The notes: a model not told the origin generated them from the sequence alone. A stretch of 64,000 nt of DNA from Liolophura sinensis (GCF_032854445.1 NC_088295.1:83374644-83438643), one strand, 5' to 3'. Shown: positions 1 through 12,764, counted from the stretch's first letter. Translations and numbers: made by a program.

Positions 1-785
1 CATTGTTATCCACGCCTGAATGGATATTTTGTTTCACTCTAAATGCTACACGTTAATTTTTCTTGTGGTTCTTCCTCCCGTGGCAATATTTGCCCCAGTC
101 TTGAGTAAGACAAAGCGATATTCATTTTATTACTTACATTTGGTCACACATATAGTCTATACGTAGTATGCGAGGAAATATTGTTACTTTATACGGATTT
201 TTGTATTTAATAAAAGCACATCAAACAGACAATCAGAAAAAATACCAATGTTGCGGACAAAAGGAGTTTTTGTCTTAACTTTTTCTTTGCAGCAGAACAA
301 CGTTTTCTTTTAAAATGTGACCCGAAACACCTCTTTCACAGGATATATCAATATTGTTTGTTTACATGAAAAAATGAAAAAACAGCGGATAAACCAAATA
401 GTGTACCTTTGGGCTTCTCGTCGCTAACTGTTAGATTTGATGGCAAAAATTGTATAAAATTATAAAAGACTACATATACATCATGGAGAGTAACACCAGA
501 ACAGCTAAAAGAAATGGTCCAACGTAACCGTTGTAATCCGACATCTTGCCTCTTTAAATCAGTTATGGTTTTCTTCTAACTGTGCATGTAAACGCTAAAA
601 CAGTTAGATCTTACTCGTCTTATAGACCAATATGTGGTCCTATAATGAACTTTACGTTGATCTGACCAGATTAATAACCCGCCAGTGGGCTTTCGTTTTT
701 CTTTTTGTGTGTTTATAATAACTTTTATCCTAAGGAAAAACAAAATAGGATGGAAATCATAAAATCGCTGACAATCAGGCTATTA

Positions 786-981
786 GTCTGTGCGAGTAAC
801 AAAGAGTAACAAACGGGTCTGTGAGAGTAACAAAGAGTAACAAAAGGGGCTGTGCGAGTAACAAAGAGTAACAAACGGGTCTGTGCGAGTAACAAAGATT
901 AACAAACGGGTCTGTGCGAGTAACAAAGAGTAACAATCGGGTCTGTGAGAGTAATAAAGAGTAACAAATGAGTCTGTGCGA
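786..981. repeat. 31-bp minisatellite, about 6.3 copies
   Basis: The starts of the repeated GTCTGTGCGAGTAACAAAG block fall at 786, 817, 848, 879, 910, 941 and 972, an exact 31-bp period. Each unit contains two near copies of GAGTAACAAA, so it has an internal half-repeat. Copies differ by one to three bases. No coding role is apparent. Confidence 0.95.
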
Positions 982-2645
982 ATATTATCCCTTTAATTTA
1001 ATAGGCATGTTTTATTTATAAGTAGTATAGCCGTTTTGTTAGAAAAATTAAGTCTGTCGTTCGTTGTGATTGGTTACTGGCCAAGACACCGTTGAATGTT
1101 TCGTCCTTTTTCCCGTCTGAACATTTTGCGCCTCTTTATTGTTTGAACTTATGACCGCACAAATCAAAAAGACCCCGTGAGACAAAAATTCTTGCATAAA
1201 TTAAATTTTAAGTGACGTAGCATGAATTAAACATTTGGTTCCCAAGAAAAAACAGCGATCAAGTATAATGATATGCAAATTGAACGGACGTATCTTCCAC
1301 TTTTGCACGAACTGAACTAACCCTCTGTAATTATATTTAAGGAACAGACCTGTTTTAAACGTTTTAGAAATTGACATCTGCACACAAAAAATCTCATGAA
1401 AGCCAAACACAAGCATACTCGTGTTACACATTAGCATGGGGCTGCTGTGATGCGAATATCATGTTTCTTTAAAGAGGGCATACTGAGACCATGTCTCTTC
1501 AAGTTATTGGATATATTGCATTAAAGTATCTACCAAATGCACTGGTCAGGTTTTAGCGATTCATAAAATGAATGTCTTTGATTCGAGATGATTCGGTGAG
1601 AAAAAAAAAATATTCTTTTACTGAATTTAATTTTTCCTGGACAGCTCATGAAGAATAGTTCAAAAAGCTTTCTTCATCTAAAGCTCAAATATCCGCTCTG
1701 ATATCCTGGCAAGGCTTACGATGCAGCTCTCTTTCATGCCTGACTTTTGATCTCTGTCAAAGTTATATGCCTATTCCCCGAAAGGATGGATTACTCATGA
1801 ATACGAGGAGTGAAAATGTAAACAAAATGACTCGATAAGCTTTAAGTTTAAATTAAACTCTGACTTAAACTCTTAAACTCTGGATGTATAAGCATATGTA
1901 TTTATTTCACAAACAGGTGCGATAACAGTACGACTGTGAGACACCTGTATATGTATCTCCGCTGGGGGTCTGTTTCTCAAAGCCATAGTAAGGTTACGCC
2001 GGTCGTAAATATCAAGGCAGTGTATAAGTCTAATATTTTGTAATTAATATTACAGCATACATGTTTTTTCTAATTTTGTCTAACTGTTTTACTTCACTTT
2101 GGACTTGTTGTCAGCGTATTCGTTTTCTATTTCTTTTAAGTACATTTTGCATTGTTTTTGTTAATATTCTGCAAATGAGATGACACAGCCGCAATTTGAG
2201 ACAAGTCACGTCTATAGACCTGCAATAAGTTACTGTTAACAACAGTTCTTTCTGATTAAAGGAGAAGGAAACTTAAAAACATGACACCATAGGCTGAAAA
2301 GAGCACATTTCTTTCTATTTGGTGGTGCCCGCTGGATAATTTTGCGATTTTTCCTCGCCATACACCTGAAAACGGCAAAGCTGGTATAAATCGCTGAGTC
2401 CATTGCGTCCTCCATCTTTAACACCCTGTAATTTATGCTTGGGTTGGGTGGGGTAGGTGTTGCCTCTCAGCCAATGAGAGTCGTTAAAACTGCCGGCTTG
2501 TTCGTGTAAACTCGGAACCTACGTCCAAGATTCCGGTTTCCTGATCGTCAAGAGGAAAACGAACTGTACTGTTCGCTACCTTCTGGGAAGAAGAGTTCTA
2601 TCCGAAATGTAAGAACTGCACTTCGGCGGTTTCTGACGGCAATTT

Positions 2646-2666
2646 CCCCCCCCCCCCCCACCCCCC
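2646..2666. repeat. Poly-C tract
   Basis: Fourteen C in a row, one A, then six C. This is a low-complexity tract and a likely spot for assembly or length error. Confidence 0.9.
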
Positions 2667-3185
2667 ACCGCAACCCCACCCAACATAGAAAACTTCAGAA
2701 AACTTCGGTATTAAACTAGTTCTTAGGCAAAATGGAGTCGCCCACAGCGGATTTTGGCGCTGACTTTATTTATAATTCATCAACTTGAGGAACGTATTAG
2801 AATTTTTATGCCATGCACCTGCTGGGAAATGCATACTCTTTTCTGTGGTATTTGATTGATGTTTAAATTTAATTCTCCTTTAAGCCATGGAGTTAGGGAA
2901 GTGTAGTTTGCTAATATTTAAGCATTTACATGTACACTTAGAATAAGACGCTAAGTGAGGTAAACTGACAAGTGGCCGAATTTCACCAGCTACGTATGCT
3001 ATCATTTACCAGCTATCACACTGTCGTTGTGGCTCCGTTGATTGTACTCTCTCTTGATGCTGTAGTCATTTGTGCTCGTATTCGTGCTGAAGATTGGGCT
3101 GTAGTCGACAAAGCCTGCATGATCGTGAAAACTTCATACAGCTAGTATATATGTACGTGTGGCCAATCAGCCAGGAAGCGAAACA

Positions 3186-3390
3186 TCTGCCGAGGACTAA
3201 TCCGCTGTGAGTTCAAGTCCAGCTAATGCTGGCTTCCTCTTCTGTCGTAGGTGGGAAGATCTGCCAGTAACCTGCGGATAGTAGTTAGTTTCGCCCCGGG
3301 CTTACCATAATACTTGCCGTCATCGTATAAGTGAAATTTTCTTGAGTACAGAGTAAAACACCAATCAAATAAATAAAGAAATAAATAAAT
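3186..3390 (+). mobile_element. SINE family A, diverged, 5' part degraded
   Basis: Contains the B-box-like GTGAGTTCAAGTCCAGC of the tRNA-derived head, the central CTGGCTTCCTCTTC block, and the tail GTGAAATTTTCTTGAGTAC followed by AAATAAATAAAG repeats. The first part of the head, with the A box, is hard to recognise. Orientation is head to tail on the + strand. Confidence 0.85.
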
Positions 3391-4737
3391 AGTGGCTCAA
3401 GCGTTCTTCTTTTATAAAGACGTACAGAGTTGAGATTAAGAGTGGGGCAGTGATGGCAGCATGATAGTTGGTAAATGCTCACACCCAACCCGTGAAATGC
3501 AGCCTCTTGTCAGTTCACCCCAGTTAGGATTTTATTCTAACTATACACGCAAATGCTTAAATGGTAACAGGCTAAACACCCCCCTAGCACCATGTCTTAA
3601 GACAAATTGGGTGAAAATACTCGTGTGATGCAACTGATTTGACGCCAAATGTCTAGAATGAAACATTCCTTGCGTCTTTCTGGTATCATTAAAAATGCTC
3701 CCTGTTTCTCTCTGCATGTCTTCGTTTTAATTTCTTACTTATTATGCATTCTTATTTCCATTGGTGGTTGGTTTAGAGGGATAATTTGGAAATTGATCTC
3801 GCGGTTTTTGGCCTGGTATTGTTATAATATATCATTATAATTGATGTCTGTTAAGATGACTTCATACAACCTCTTCTACCAGCTCGACATGGCAACAGTA
3901 ACCTGCCAAAGATTTACATGGACTGTCAGGACCAACTTAAGCCAGATCCTTGACAATTGTGATCTTAATCCACAACGTTCGCTAGTGGACGATCTAAACA
4001 GCTTTTAAAACTGGCGGAATCGTCATGTTGCCCTGAAGGGTCATGCAAATGTTTGTGTCCATCAATGGCTCAACTGGTCAAGTGGAGAAGCTGTACCAGT
4101 ATCCTAATACCCATCACAGCTGACATAATGAACCCTCCACAGCAGGTATATTTTAATATGATTGAGTGGCTAGCAGACAAGGTGTAGCGAGAATTGTTTC
4201 TTTGAAAAGCCAAAAGAGGCAGGCAGCTATATTCATACATTTTGTGGAATTCATCCAAATTATGTAGTTTTATGCTGTGTAGTCCTGAATTTACAGAATG
4301 TATGGATGAATTAAATTTGTGTATCACGTTTTTGTCCACGGACAACTCTTGGGCCTATTCCACAAGGCCATTCCTAACTTTAAATCAAAATTTGAAATAC
4401 GATGTTAGAGTTTGTCCCGAAGACGGACACAGAAATGGCCCTCTGACAATCACATGGATATTATCTAATACTCCAGTTCCAGAATAATCTAGGCACTTCG
4501 GTTCGTAGGAGAAACTAGGTGAAAATTTTAAAATGATGAGAAGTAATACCTGTGGGGCAGAGCTACCTGTATAATACCATAATACCGACAATACAATTTG
4601 CATGAAAGTCCTTCTTCCTTCTTAAGCCCTAGACGGGTCTATTAAAAATGATGTAGGTGCTAGGCACATAAGCCATATGTAATTTGTAAGTACTAGACCG
4701 CTGTATATTACCGGGTAATAACACCTTTCACTTTAAG

Positions 4738-4862
4738 TGTGGAAAATCTGTCAGCAACATGCGAATGGGTTTCTCCTGGGCTCTATCCATTTTCCTTCCT
4801 CCACAATGCTGGCCGACAACGTAACATGTCAGTGTTAAATCAGTCAATCATTCAATCAATAC
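4738..4862 (+). mobile_element. SINE family A fragment
   Basis: Matches the middle of family A (AATCTGTCAGCAACATGCG, then ACAATGCTGGCCG) and ends in CAATCATTCAATCAAT. The head is missing and the TATTCTTGAGTACGG block is deleted or strongly changed. The short ORF over it is a by-product. Confidence 0.75.
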
Positions 4863-7800
4863 AGGCCATCCATTTATATAGATATTCTATGCTGAAACCC
4901 TTGAGTTTGTTGTTGAGGAAGCACAGGGAAAAACAACTCTCGCGAGGTCACCTTTTTAACTACACTATTAAGAAGAAATCAAAATGTTTTGTCTATCTAA
5001 CATTTAGTCCTATCCATTCCTTATATGTTAAAACATACAGCCACGTTCAACATCAGCCAATATATAATTATTCATTAAAGGCCGTTATTAATTATAATAT
5101 AATATCAGTATGGTTCATAAATGAGAAGTAAGTGTATTCTTCAAATAAACTGGCCTTTTTGCTGTTACACTGTGGTTCTGCATTTTGCACTAATGGCTGT
5201 TCTTGTCGGAATAACTCGGATTAATTTATACAAGTAATATGCCGAATTTTTGTTGCGAATGTTACTTTGAAACTAACCACAAACAGAACACTAAAAATAC
5301 AAACTCCACCAACATAGACCAATTCCTTCTGCTTCTTTCATTTTTGTTTTGTTCCAATTTTGTTTTGTTCCATTTTTGTTTTGTTCTACATGTATTATCT
5401 GTTCTGTGTGTTTTAAGCAGCAGATAAAGGCAACCGTGTGAGCATGATAGTTTTGTGCACAGACACCACGGAATAACAGCAAGAAATATTGAAAATCTCC
5501 GAATAATTCAATGTAAAAAAATGCTTTGTAAGTTTTAATTCCACTGAGGCACAATGACATAAAAGATATGCCCTCTAATTTAAAAAACTTCAAAAGCATA
5601 TAATCAGTTATAAATAGCTTGAATGCGTTGATCGATTTTCGAGGACACAAAGACCCTTACTTTTGCATTCAGAAAAGGGCATTGCTTTTTGTTAGAATGG
5701 GGCGATTTGGAAAAAACAAACATCGTACACTTTGACAATTATGATACAATGCTTAAAGCTTGCTCACAACAAAGCTATCTGCCTCACCAAAGATCACTTG
5801 GGGCAAATGCCGTCAGCAGATAGCCTGCGTGTGAGTTCAGCATACTTGAAGTTTTTTTGTCAATCCCGTAGTTAATGTTTGTTATGCATGGGTCCATGTC
5901 ACTTTGAGCGCGCAAAACGAAAACTTTGTGCCTTTACGTATTGCTTCAGACGCTTACATTTTGGCGATCACATGACACTGCCTAATTGACTCACCAGTAG
6001 CAACTTGAATTCTTTCCCTTCAGCGTCCGAGATATTGCTATCTGCCCAGTTGCATCCTCGCCGCTGACATTTAATATCGCTCAAAAAGTAACACGTATGC
6101 AATACAACACAAACTGCCAATTACGAAACATACAGTGTAACTTTCCGCTGGTAGTAGTCATTTGAAAACAACAACCGTTTTTCGTATTTCAATTTTTGAC
6201 TCAAGTCAGAAATGGCTCTGTGAAATCTGCCTCTGAACCTATATTAAGATTCAATCACAGCTCGCACCTCGCAGTCTAACAACAATTCCTATATACAGCT
6301 TGGCAACGGGAAATCTTTAACACCTGAAGTAAATCGGATCCAAGCTGTCCAGACCATATCCCAATCTTGCCTTTGCGATGATAATTTGTTGCCAAAACTA
6401 ATTTCGTAGGACTCCCTGTTGTCGATGATTTGGCCTTACTGGCTGCGTGGTAGTCTTTTATGTCATGTGTTATACAAAAGGTCAATCAGGTTCAATAGGG
6501 CTTACACTCGAGTCGTCATTGCTAAGGAAAGGGGTAAGGGTAAGCTTACGTAATAGAACTAAATACAGAATAAGGTTATATATATAATTTCTTTTTGATC
6601 CCAAGGAACTGAGTTGTTGTCATTAAGAATATAACACAGCGAGGGAAGAAAATGATATAACGGATGACCTAAACATTCGCCGTTGCATGATGATGCGCGC
6701 AATGAGACAATTAAACATATTGTAATACACATACAGAGTGATGAAATATTAACATCTGTAGACATACTGAACTCTAATATTACACATGTAGCACACTTAA
6801 AAAGCTATAGGTTCTTTGCAATATCGCATATTTGGCACTCTGGGGCGATTTTTCTTCCTATTTTTTTTAACAGCAAGGTAGCCTCATGGATCGCTAATGA
6901 GAAACCCAGTAATCCCCCGTATTTAGCTGAGAAAGACAGACTACAGAAGCATCTGAAACAAGAAAGATGCGCCCTAGTTTAAACCGATGGCCTGGATGTC
7001 ATGTCCATCGGGGACTGATGCTGCTGGCTATTTGAAAAGCAGGACTTCCAGGTTATGGCCTCATCTACGTATAAGTGGCTGGGGACAGTAATGTGTAGTC
7101 TAAGCTATGTCCTAAGAACACGTCATTTGGCTCTCTTGACAGGCTCTTGTCAAACCAACGGTCACTTGGCACAAAACTTCATTAATCAATTCTCCTAACC
7201 TTTTCCGCAGTTCCGTCGCTTTATATAGCATTATAGGTCGCAGATCACGTCATTTGTGAAAAAATTACGAGAAGATGGACTTTTGTGGAAGTTTTGGGAT
7301 AAGAACATTTCCAGGTTTCTGTCTGCAGGCTAAAAATGAGACGAGACAGACTTATTAACAGGTGATTACGCGCTCGATGAGAAGCCGTAACCTGTCTGAT
7401 ACGGTGTCCCATACCAGTAAGTTAACACTATGTACAAGTATACCTACTCAATGTATTTGTACATAATCAGAAAACCATTAGTTCCTAGCTGGACTGCCTA
7501 AAGCCATATTACAGTACTTTACCTTGTTTCGTGGAACATCAGTATTGTCATCCTTTGGTTTCGTTATGCATGTACATACACTGCAAGAGAACCATATCTG
7601 TGGGTGCATATAATCACGGACTTCGGGCTGTTTTTACCTAAACATTGCATAAAGGGCTCTGTATTAAACAACACGTAATTTTATGTAAAGACAGCTTAAC
7701 AAATAAACAGAAACACATACACCACAAACAAGCTAAGCTGTTTCCAGTTAAGCAAAGTGGAAAATCAGTATTAGCAAGCAAAGTGAATATTTATTAAAGT

Positions 7801-7935
7801 CATGAAAATTTTATGGAGTAAAGAGGTTGCTTTACAGTGCCGTGCAAATAATTTAAAGGGAAGGACGACGCAAGACTTCGTGTATATATGCATCGATAAA
7901 ATATCCCAAAAGACTTAACTTTTTGTCTTTGTGAT

Positions 7936-8026
7936 TTATTTATTTATTTGATTGGTGTTTTACGCCGTACTCAAGAATATTTAACTTATATGACGGCGAC
8001 CAGCATTATAGTGGGTGGAAACCGGA
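7936..8026 (-). mobile_element. 5'-truncated SINE family A with 14-bp target-site duplication
   Basis: On the minus strand this is the 3' third of family A. It runs from a broken start in the GGTTTCCACCC block through TATAAGTTAAATATTCTTG to an AAATAAATAAA tail. It is flanked by direct copies of TTTGTCTTTGTGAT at 7922-7935 and 8028-8041. A 5' truncation, an A-rich tail and a target-site duplication of this length are the marks of LINE-driven target-primed retroposition. The element looks young, since the duplication is still perfect. Confidence 0.93.
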
Positions 8027-8822
8027 ATTTGTCTTTGTGATGTTGCATAACCGAAATATCACAGCGCAAAGTAAACAAAAAACTTGCACAAAGAGAGAAT
8101 CAGAAATTACTTCTGTAACCCGAGAACGCAGCTTTTTCCGCTTACGTAACCTGAACTCTGGTTTGCCTTTTAACCATATGTGCTTTTGTAGTACGCATGA
8201 CAGGACACAGTGTTTCCTGTTGTTTTAACATGGCGCATCTTGTTAGAATTCCAAATTAAAAATTGATTTATTGAATCATCAAGCACATCAGAAATGATAG
8301 TTGTGGTCGCTTATGTCTCTTTCCACCTCCCAGACATCTTTGGCAATACAGTATAGATGATTTACTGCTGGTAAATGTATTATCTTTGGCATGTATTGTT
8401 CTGCTGATAATATACCAGCAAAAGAAAATTCCTGTGTGCACGCGAAGCATCCATCTGGATTGGATAAGCATTAACTCAGCTTAATAGTGCAGTGAATATC
8501 TGAATCTGGATATTTCTAGGTATCTGGATTCCACCTATTCTAGTGGAACATTGGTGCTGTACTCATCGTTGTCAACAACCACATGCCTAAAGAATCTTTT
8601 AGAATCTCATAAGCATAATGGATGCTTTCAATTCTCAGCACAACCGTTTGATACACAGGTAAAACCATGCACACGAGAGACTAAATGACATTGAATAATC
8701 TGCAACGTCTTTCAAGTTACAGTAATTTGTCACATTGTGTTATCTCACCGCATCGATCTTAACACCTAAAAATATTTCACGTATTTATAAAAGGTATTAA
8801 GCATTACTATATTGATAAAACA

Positions 8823-9011
8823 ATCGGGCGTCTTCTTTTACAGAGAGTGCCGTTGTTCAGGCAAACACGCTATCTTCTAGCAATGTAGTTTTCATCAGTT
8901 ACGTGACACTTCAAACCATCGGGCGTCTTCTTTTACAGACAGTGCCCGTTGTTCAGGCAAACAAGCTATTTTTTAGCGTTGTAGTTTCATAATTTATGTG
9001 ACATTTCTAGA
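8823..9011. repeat. 95-bp direct tandem duplication
   Basis: Two copies start with ATCGGGCGTCTTCTTTTACA at 8823 and 8918. Both run through GTTGTTCAGGCAAACA to a GTGACA-type end, with about 10 differences and small indels between them. No ORF is conserved across the copies. Confidence 0.9.
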
Positions 9012-9147
9012 TTGCCTTTTAGGCTTTATGGGACAATGCCTGATTGCTGGACATAACCTGTTCAGAAATAGCTGGCGTGTTTCCTGTAGCATGTCAGAGC
9101 CAGTAATGTCATTGACGATGATTTCTAGACGTTCTAGACGTTCTTGG

Positions 9148-9180
9148 ATTTATTTAATTTATTTAATTTATTTAATTCAT

Positions 9181-9227
<47 letters not shown>

Positions 9228-9229
9228 TA
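9148..9229. repeat. TTTA / TTTAAT microsatellite
   Basis: TTTAA-type repeats pass into about twelve perfect TTTA units and then into AT-rich sequence. It looks like a minus-strand SINE tail (AAAT repeats) without a recognisable SINE body, so it may be an expanded relic of such a tail. Confidence 0.9.
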
Positions 9230-9931
9230 AATATAATTATATATTATCATTATTATATTTATATCTATAGATATTATATATAAAGATGGATCGTCCCATC
9301 CACTCTTGGCAAGCTATTAATGGGCTTTCCCACATGTTAGGTACATGATGTGAGATATTCACATCATACTGGTGCTGGTCAAGTGGTCTACAGAGAACGT
9401 TAAGAGCGCGCACAAGGGCACACGCGTGCTGTGGATGGCTTATTGCCGCCTACTATTGTCCTACAAGCAGTCAGAGTGGGGAAATCTATAGTCTTGAATC
9501 AAGGCTTACATCCCATTTATTTTAACTAGTATGATAATACTTAGGTTGAAATATAACAGTTCAACCGCAACAAAAATATTGAGCTTGTAAACATCATAAT
9601 TTTGTCATTTTTTCTTTCTAAAGTTTAAATTTGCGAACTAGTTTCCTCGGTAGAGATATGACGTCACTGACTTTAAAGTCAGACAGCAGATGTTAAACAT
9701 TGTTTATTTGAGGTTATGTCCCTGAAACCCTTTATCAGCCCTACCCTCATATCCCACTATCCTCCCCATACGACGCCAAAGCGCGTTAAAGCGTGCAACA
9801 TAAGATACTGGACATCGCGGGGAATTGAAACCAATGGGCATATATTTTGTTTTAAAAAATATTGCCTGTAGGAATACAAAGTCTCATAGATCGCACGCCC
9901 TCGTGACTCTTACCCATCAACATGAACAAAC

Positions 9932-10144
9932 ATGGTGAAAACATGTCGTATGGGCAGGAAAACGTATCCAGGTGATCTCCGGGATTTAGTGATAGAGCGA
10001 GCGCGCGAAGCTGACGGTGCGGATAAATCATCCGGTGAGGGAAGGCGTGGGTTTTCTGGCGGTGAAACCCACCGGCTAGCGACCCATTGTCAAGCTGTGG
10101 ATCATCGATCCAGCGATGCGGAGTCAGTTCTGTTCCTGAACTAG
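9932..10144 (+). other. Upstream open reading frame, 70 codons, in the probable 5' leader
   Basis: The ATG sits in AACATGG, a favourable context with A at -3 and G at +4. The frame runs 70 codons to a TAG at 10142-10144, 45 bases before the receptor ATG. It is in the same frame as the receptor but is separated from it by that TAG and further stops, so it cannot be a simple N-terminal extension. The translation is rich in R, G, D and S, has no domain I recognise and no signal peptide. If the transcript starts upstream of 9932, it would act as a translated leader ORF. If transcription starts later, it has no meaning. Confidence 0.35.
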
Positions 10145-10189
10145 GGACATACTGATTTTTAGGGTTGATTACCTGAAAACCACGGGAAA

Positions 10190-10502
10190 ATGCCTAATAT
10201 CTCAGAACTGGATCTGAATGGGTCAAAATCACCACTGGAACTCTTAGGTGCCGAGTTCTTCAAGACTCCTCGGTATCAAACCGTGCTTATACTTTTCCTA
10301 AACTCTGTGGTTTTCGTGTTCGGCGTTGTCGGTAATATCATCGTGGCAATTGTTCTGAGTAAAAACAGGGTCTTATTTGAGCCGACAGGGACATTTCTTT
10401 ATGGTTTAGCCATTGCTGATCTGGTCATTCTATTAATTGCCCAACCGGTGGCCGTGATGGAGTTTTGCACGCAGGAAGTCTGGCTTCTCGGACCAGCATT
10501 GT
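10190..10502 (+). CDS. Class A neuropeptide-type GPCR, exon 1 (N-terminus, TM1, TM2, start of TM3)
   Basis: First coding exon of a 354-residue rhodopsin-like receptor, encoding residues 1-104 plus the first base of codon 105. The N-terminus is about 30 residues, with possible N-glycosylation at Asn3 (NIS) and Asn10 (NGS) and no signal peptide, as is usual for this class. TM1 holds GN at 48-49 (Asn1.50). TM2 holds LAIAD at 73-77 (Asp2.50, the sodium-site aspartate) and Pro86. Trp98 is the usual first-extracellular-loop tryptophan. The exon ends at TTG-T followed by GTAAGT at 10503-10508. The split codon 105 becomes Cys either by read-through or after splicing, which is the disulphide Cys3.25. 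The ATG has A at -3 and stops lie just upstream. By analogy with the family it acts in the plasma membrane, receives a secreted peptide and signals through G proteins. The ligand is unknown. Confidence 0.93.
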
Positions 10503-11568
10503 GTAAGTATAAAACATACCAATAACATTCCTAACACTTGATTATTTGTTTACCTTGAAGGGAAATATATGTAAGCAAGCTGATTATTACAGCTGCCATT
10601 GTTATAAAAGCAGCTAAATATGCCATCAAGTCGAATTCATTTTCTTGATAGGGGCCTAAATGGCAGATTGCATCGATGAACAGACCTGATCTGGCTAGAT
10701 TAAATTGGTGCTTTGAATTCTGCTTCTAGTATTTTTGCAGCTTGTTGCCATGCCAATACGTTATTGATCGTCTATCTTTCGTCTTGAGAAGATTTTGCAA
10801 TCCGTTTTTATGTACTACATAATTTAACTTAGTCACGTAACTTCCATGTATATATGTTGCAAGAAGACTCCGGGAACAAACGAGCTTGTTCAAGGTAATT
10901 TCAAGTTTTGCAAATTATAAACTTAAAATTACTGCAGATTAGATGGCTCTGACTGCAACACAAGTTTACTTATAATGAAAAAACAATCGACGTCATTTCG
11001 TCCCAGTTCCACTGAAAGAATCGCTCGCCAGTCATTGTTGTGTCACGTGACAAAATTCTTAATAGATGAAAAGTTTTTTAAAAAGTACAATCGTGACATT
11101 TTTGAAAAAAATTATCCTGTTTTGTTGAACATTGCCACTGTGTTCAAAGTTATGGGGAACACAAACAAACCGAACCAATCATTAGGTTTAAATACTGATG
11201 TGGTATCGTGAAGAAAAGTAACTTTGCCGAGGTATTTTCCAAAACAGACATTGTCATAACGACATGCAAAGATAACAAAAATCAGGAGGTCATTAAATGA
11301 CCACACTCATTAATACTGATTGCACTCACCGCAAAGTTTTAACATTTCTTCGAAAAACAAGTATTGTATACAAACTAACACTCTGTATCTTGATAATTAT
11401 GTGCCATTATTTGAAGTATTTACTTTTAAAATGTGTGGGTTTTTTTTATAAATAGTAAGTAAATAATGGTATCTTAAAAATCATTCCTTAGTGTCATATA
11501 CCCATTAGAGCACTGGATGCTGGTTATATTCTCAGACATATGCACTAAATTAGGATCCCGCTGCATTC

Positions 11569-11715
11569 ATAAATTTATTTATTTATTCGATTAGTGTTTT
11601 ACGACGCACTCAAGAGTATTTCACTCCTATACGAAGGAGGCCAGCATTATAATGTGATTCAACCGGAAATAGGCCGGGGGAAACCCACCAGGTTTTTGGC
11701 AGATCTTGCCACGTA
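11569..11715 (-). mobile_element. SINE family A fragment, diverged
   Basis: Minus-strand tail (AATAAATAAATTT), then CTCAAGAGTATTTCACTC and GGCCAGCATTATAATG, up to the GGCAAGATCTGCC region. The head end fades into unrelated sequence after about 11715. Confidence 0.8.
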
Positions 11716-12059
11716 AGGAAAGCCGCTGTAGTCTCTTCCGTGTAGGCCCATCAATCTCCGCTCAGAGTCCCTAACTTTCCCACTGTCCCACTTTCTATAA
11801 GCAGGCCATACCGCTGGTCGCTTGGTGGCTGAGTTAAGCCGCTTTCCTCACCAAGATGGATTCAGCTACCATTTTAATTGGCCGCCCAGAGGCTCAGTTA
11901 GGACTAAGTAAGGGCGATGAGATTCGCGACGACGGGCTTCAGCTCGTAATTTCGTTCAACGGAAAAAACACCCAAAGAGTTGTTAGACGACATCAAACGA
12001 TCTAGACTATCACTGATGCATTTCATGCCACAAGATAAGGAGATGATTTTTTAATCAAA

Positions 12060-12455
12060 CCATCTAGGGCTAAGCAGATACTATTTCGAGCACTCGAACG
12101 TCTTTTAAACATGTGCCAGGGACTGTTGTGCGGTTTCCGGACAGTGTGCACCAGTTCCGGTCCAGGTCGAGCCCTCTCGCAGACGATGTGTATTATACAG
12201 TAACAGTGAGATTGAACAGTGGAGGAGAGGGAGATGCCCTCTGTTCCTTAAGTCAGTACGACAGGCAATTTTCTCAGGATCCGCCTATAGCATTAGTTTC
12301 AGTCGAAAAACCTTGTATAGTAAGTAGATTTACTATGCTGATCTAAGAATAAACGACAAGCCATCTACAGGAACGCAGATAAAAGGCACAGTGAAATCAG
12401 TTAAACCAAAGCCTAAGGGACAGAGTAATGATCGACTTCTAGTCATGCATAAAAT
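12060..12455. repeat. Old dispersed repeat, copy 1
   Basis: Shares a long collinear match with 21640-22030. Anchors include GTACGACAGGCAATTTTCTC, TTTACTATGCTGATCTA and AAATCAGTTAAACCAAAG, at roughly three-quarters identity with indels. Short ORFs in the two copies are not conserved with each other, so it is probably a non-coding or decayed element. Confidence 0.75.
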
Positions 12456-12562
12456 AGTCCATGGGCCAAGGTCTAAAATTTCACATATTGGTACCAGCCA
12501 GGCTGGCCAAATCCCTTTGCTATTTTTAAGTTGGTGCATGTCTTTAGTTTATGTTGCGATAA

Positions 12563-12764
12563 TTTGTTTATTTATTTGATTGGTGTTTTACTCCGTACTC
12601 AAGAATATATCACTTATACGACGGCGGCCAGCATTATGGTGGGAGGGAAGCGGGCAGAGCCCGGGGAAACCCACGACCGGAGAGGAAGCCAGCATGAGCT
12701 GGACTTGAACTCACAACGACCGCATTGGTGGGAGGCTTCTGGGTCATTGCGCTATTCTTCTCAG
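12563..12764 (-). mobile_element. SINE family A with internal deletion
   Basis: Tail, core and the tRNA-like B box (GGACTTGAACTCACA read in reverse) are present, with the head ending near 12764 short of the A box. About 40 bases between the ACCCACGACC and CCGGAGAGGAAG blocks are missing compared with the copy at 18515-18762. Confidence 0.88.

Larger units (their letters stand above)
1..9931. other. Upstream flank, no gene seen
   Basis: No open reading frame here has recognisable domains, a coherent exon structure or a family match. The longest ones are short and lie in AT-rich or repeat sequence. What can be named are SINE family A pieces, a 31-bp tandem array, a 95-bp tandem duplication, a poly-C tract and a TTTA microsatellite, all listed separately. 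The rest, including 1000-2640, 4870-7900 and 9240-9930, is unremarkable single-copy-looking sequence. Untranslated 5' exons or a promoter of the downstream receptor could lie here, but I cannot point to them. Confidence 0.6.

Noticed and set aside
8998-9270. ORF with L-F-I-Y repeats as a membrane peptide
   Set aside because: It is translation of a TTTA microsatellite.
9932-10144. N-terminal extension of the receptor in the same frame
   Set aside because: TAG at 10142 and further in-frame stops (10160, 10166) lie before the receptor ATG.
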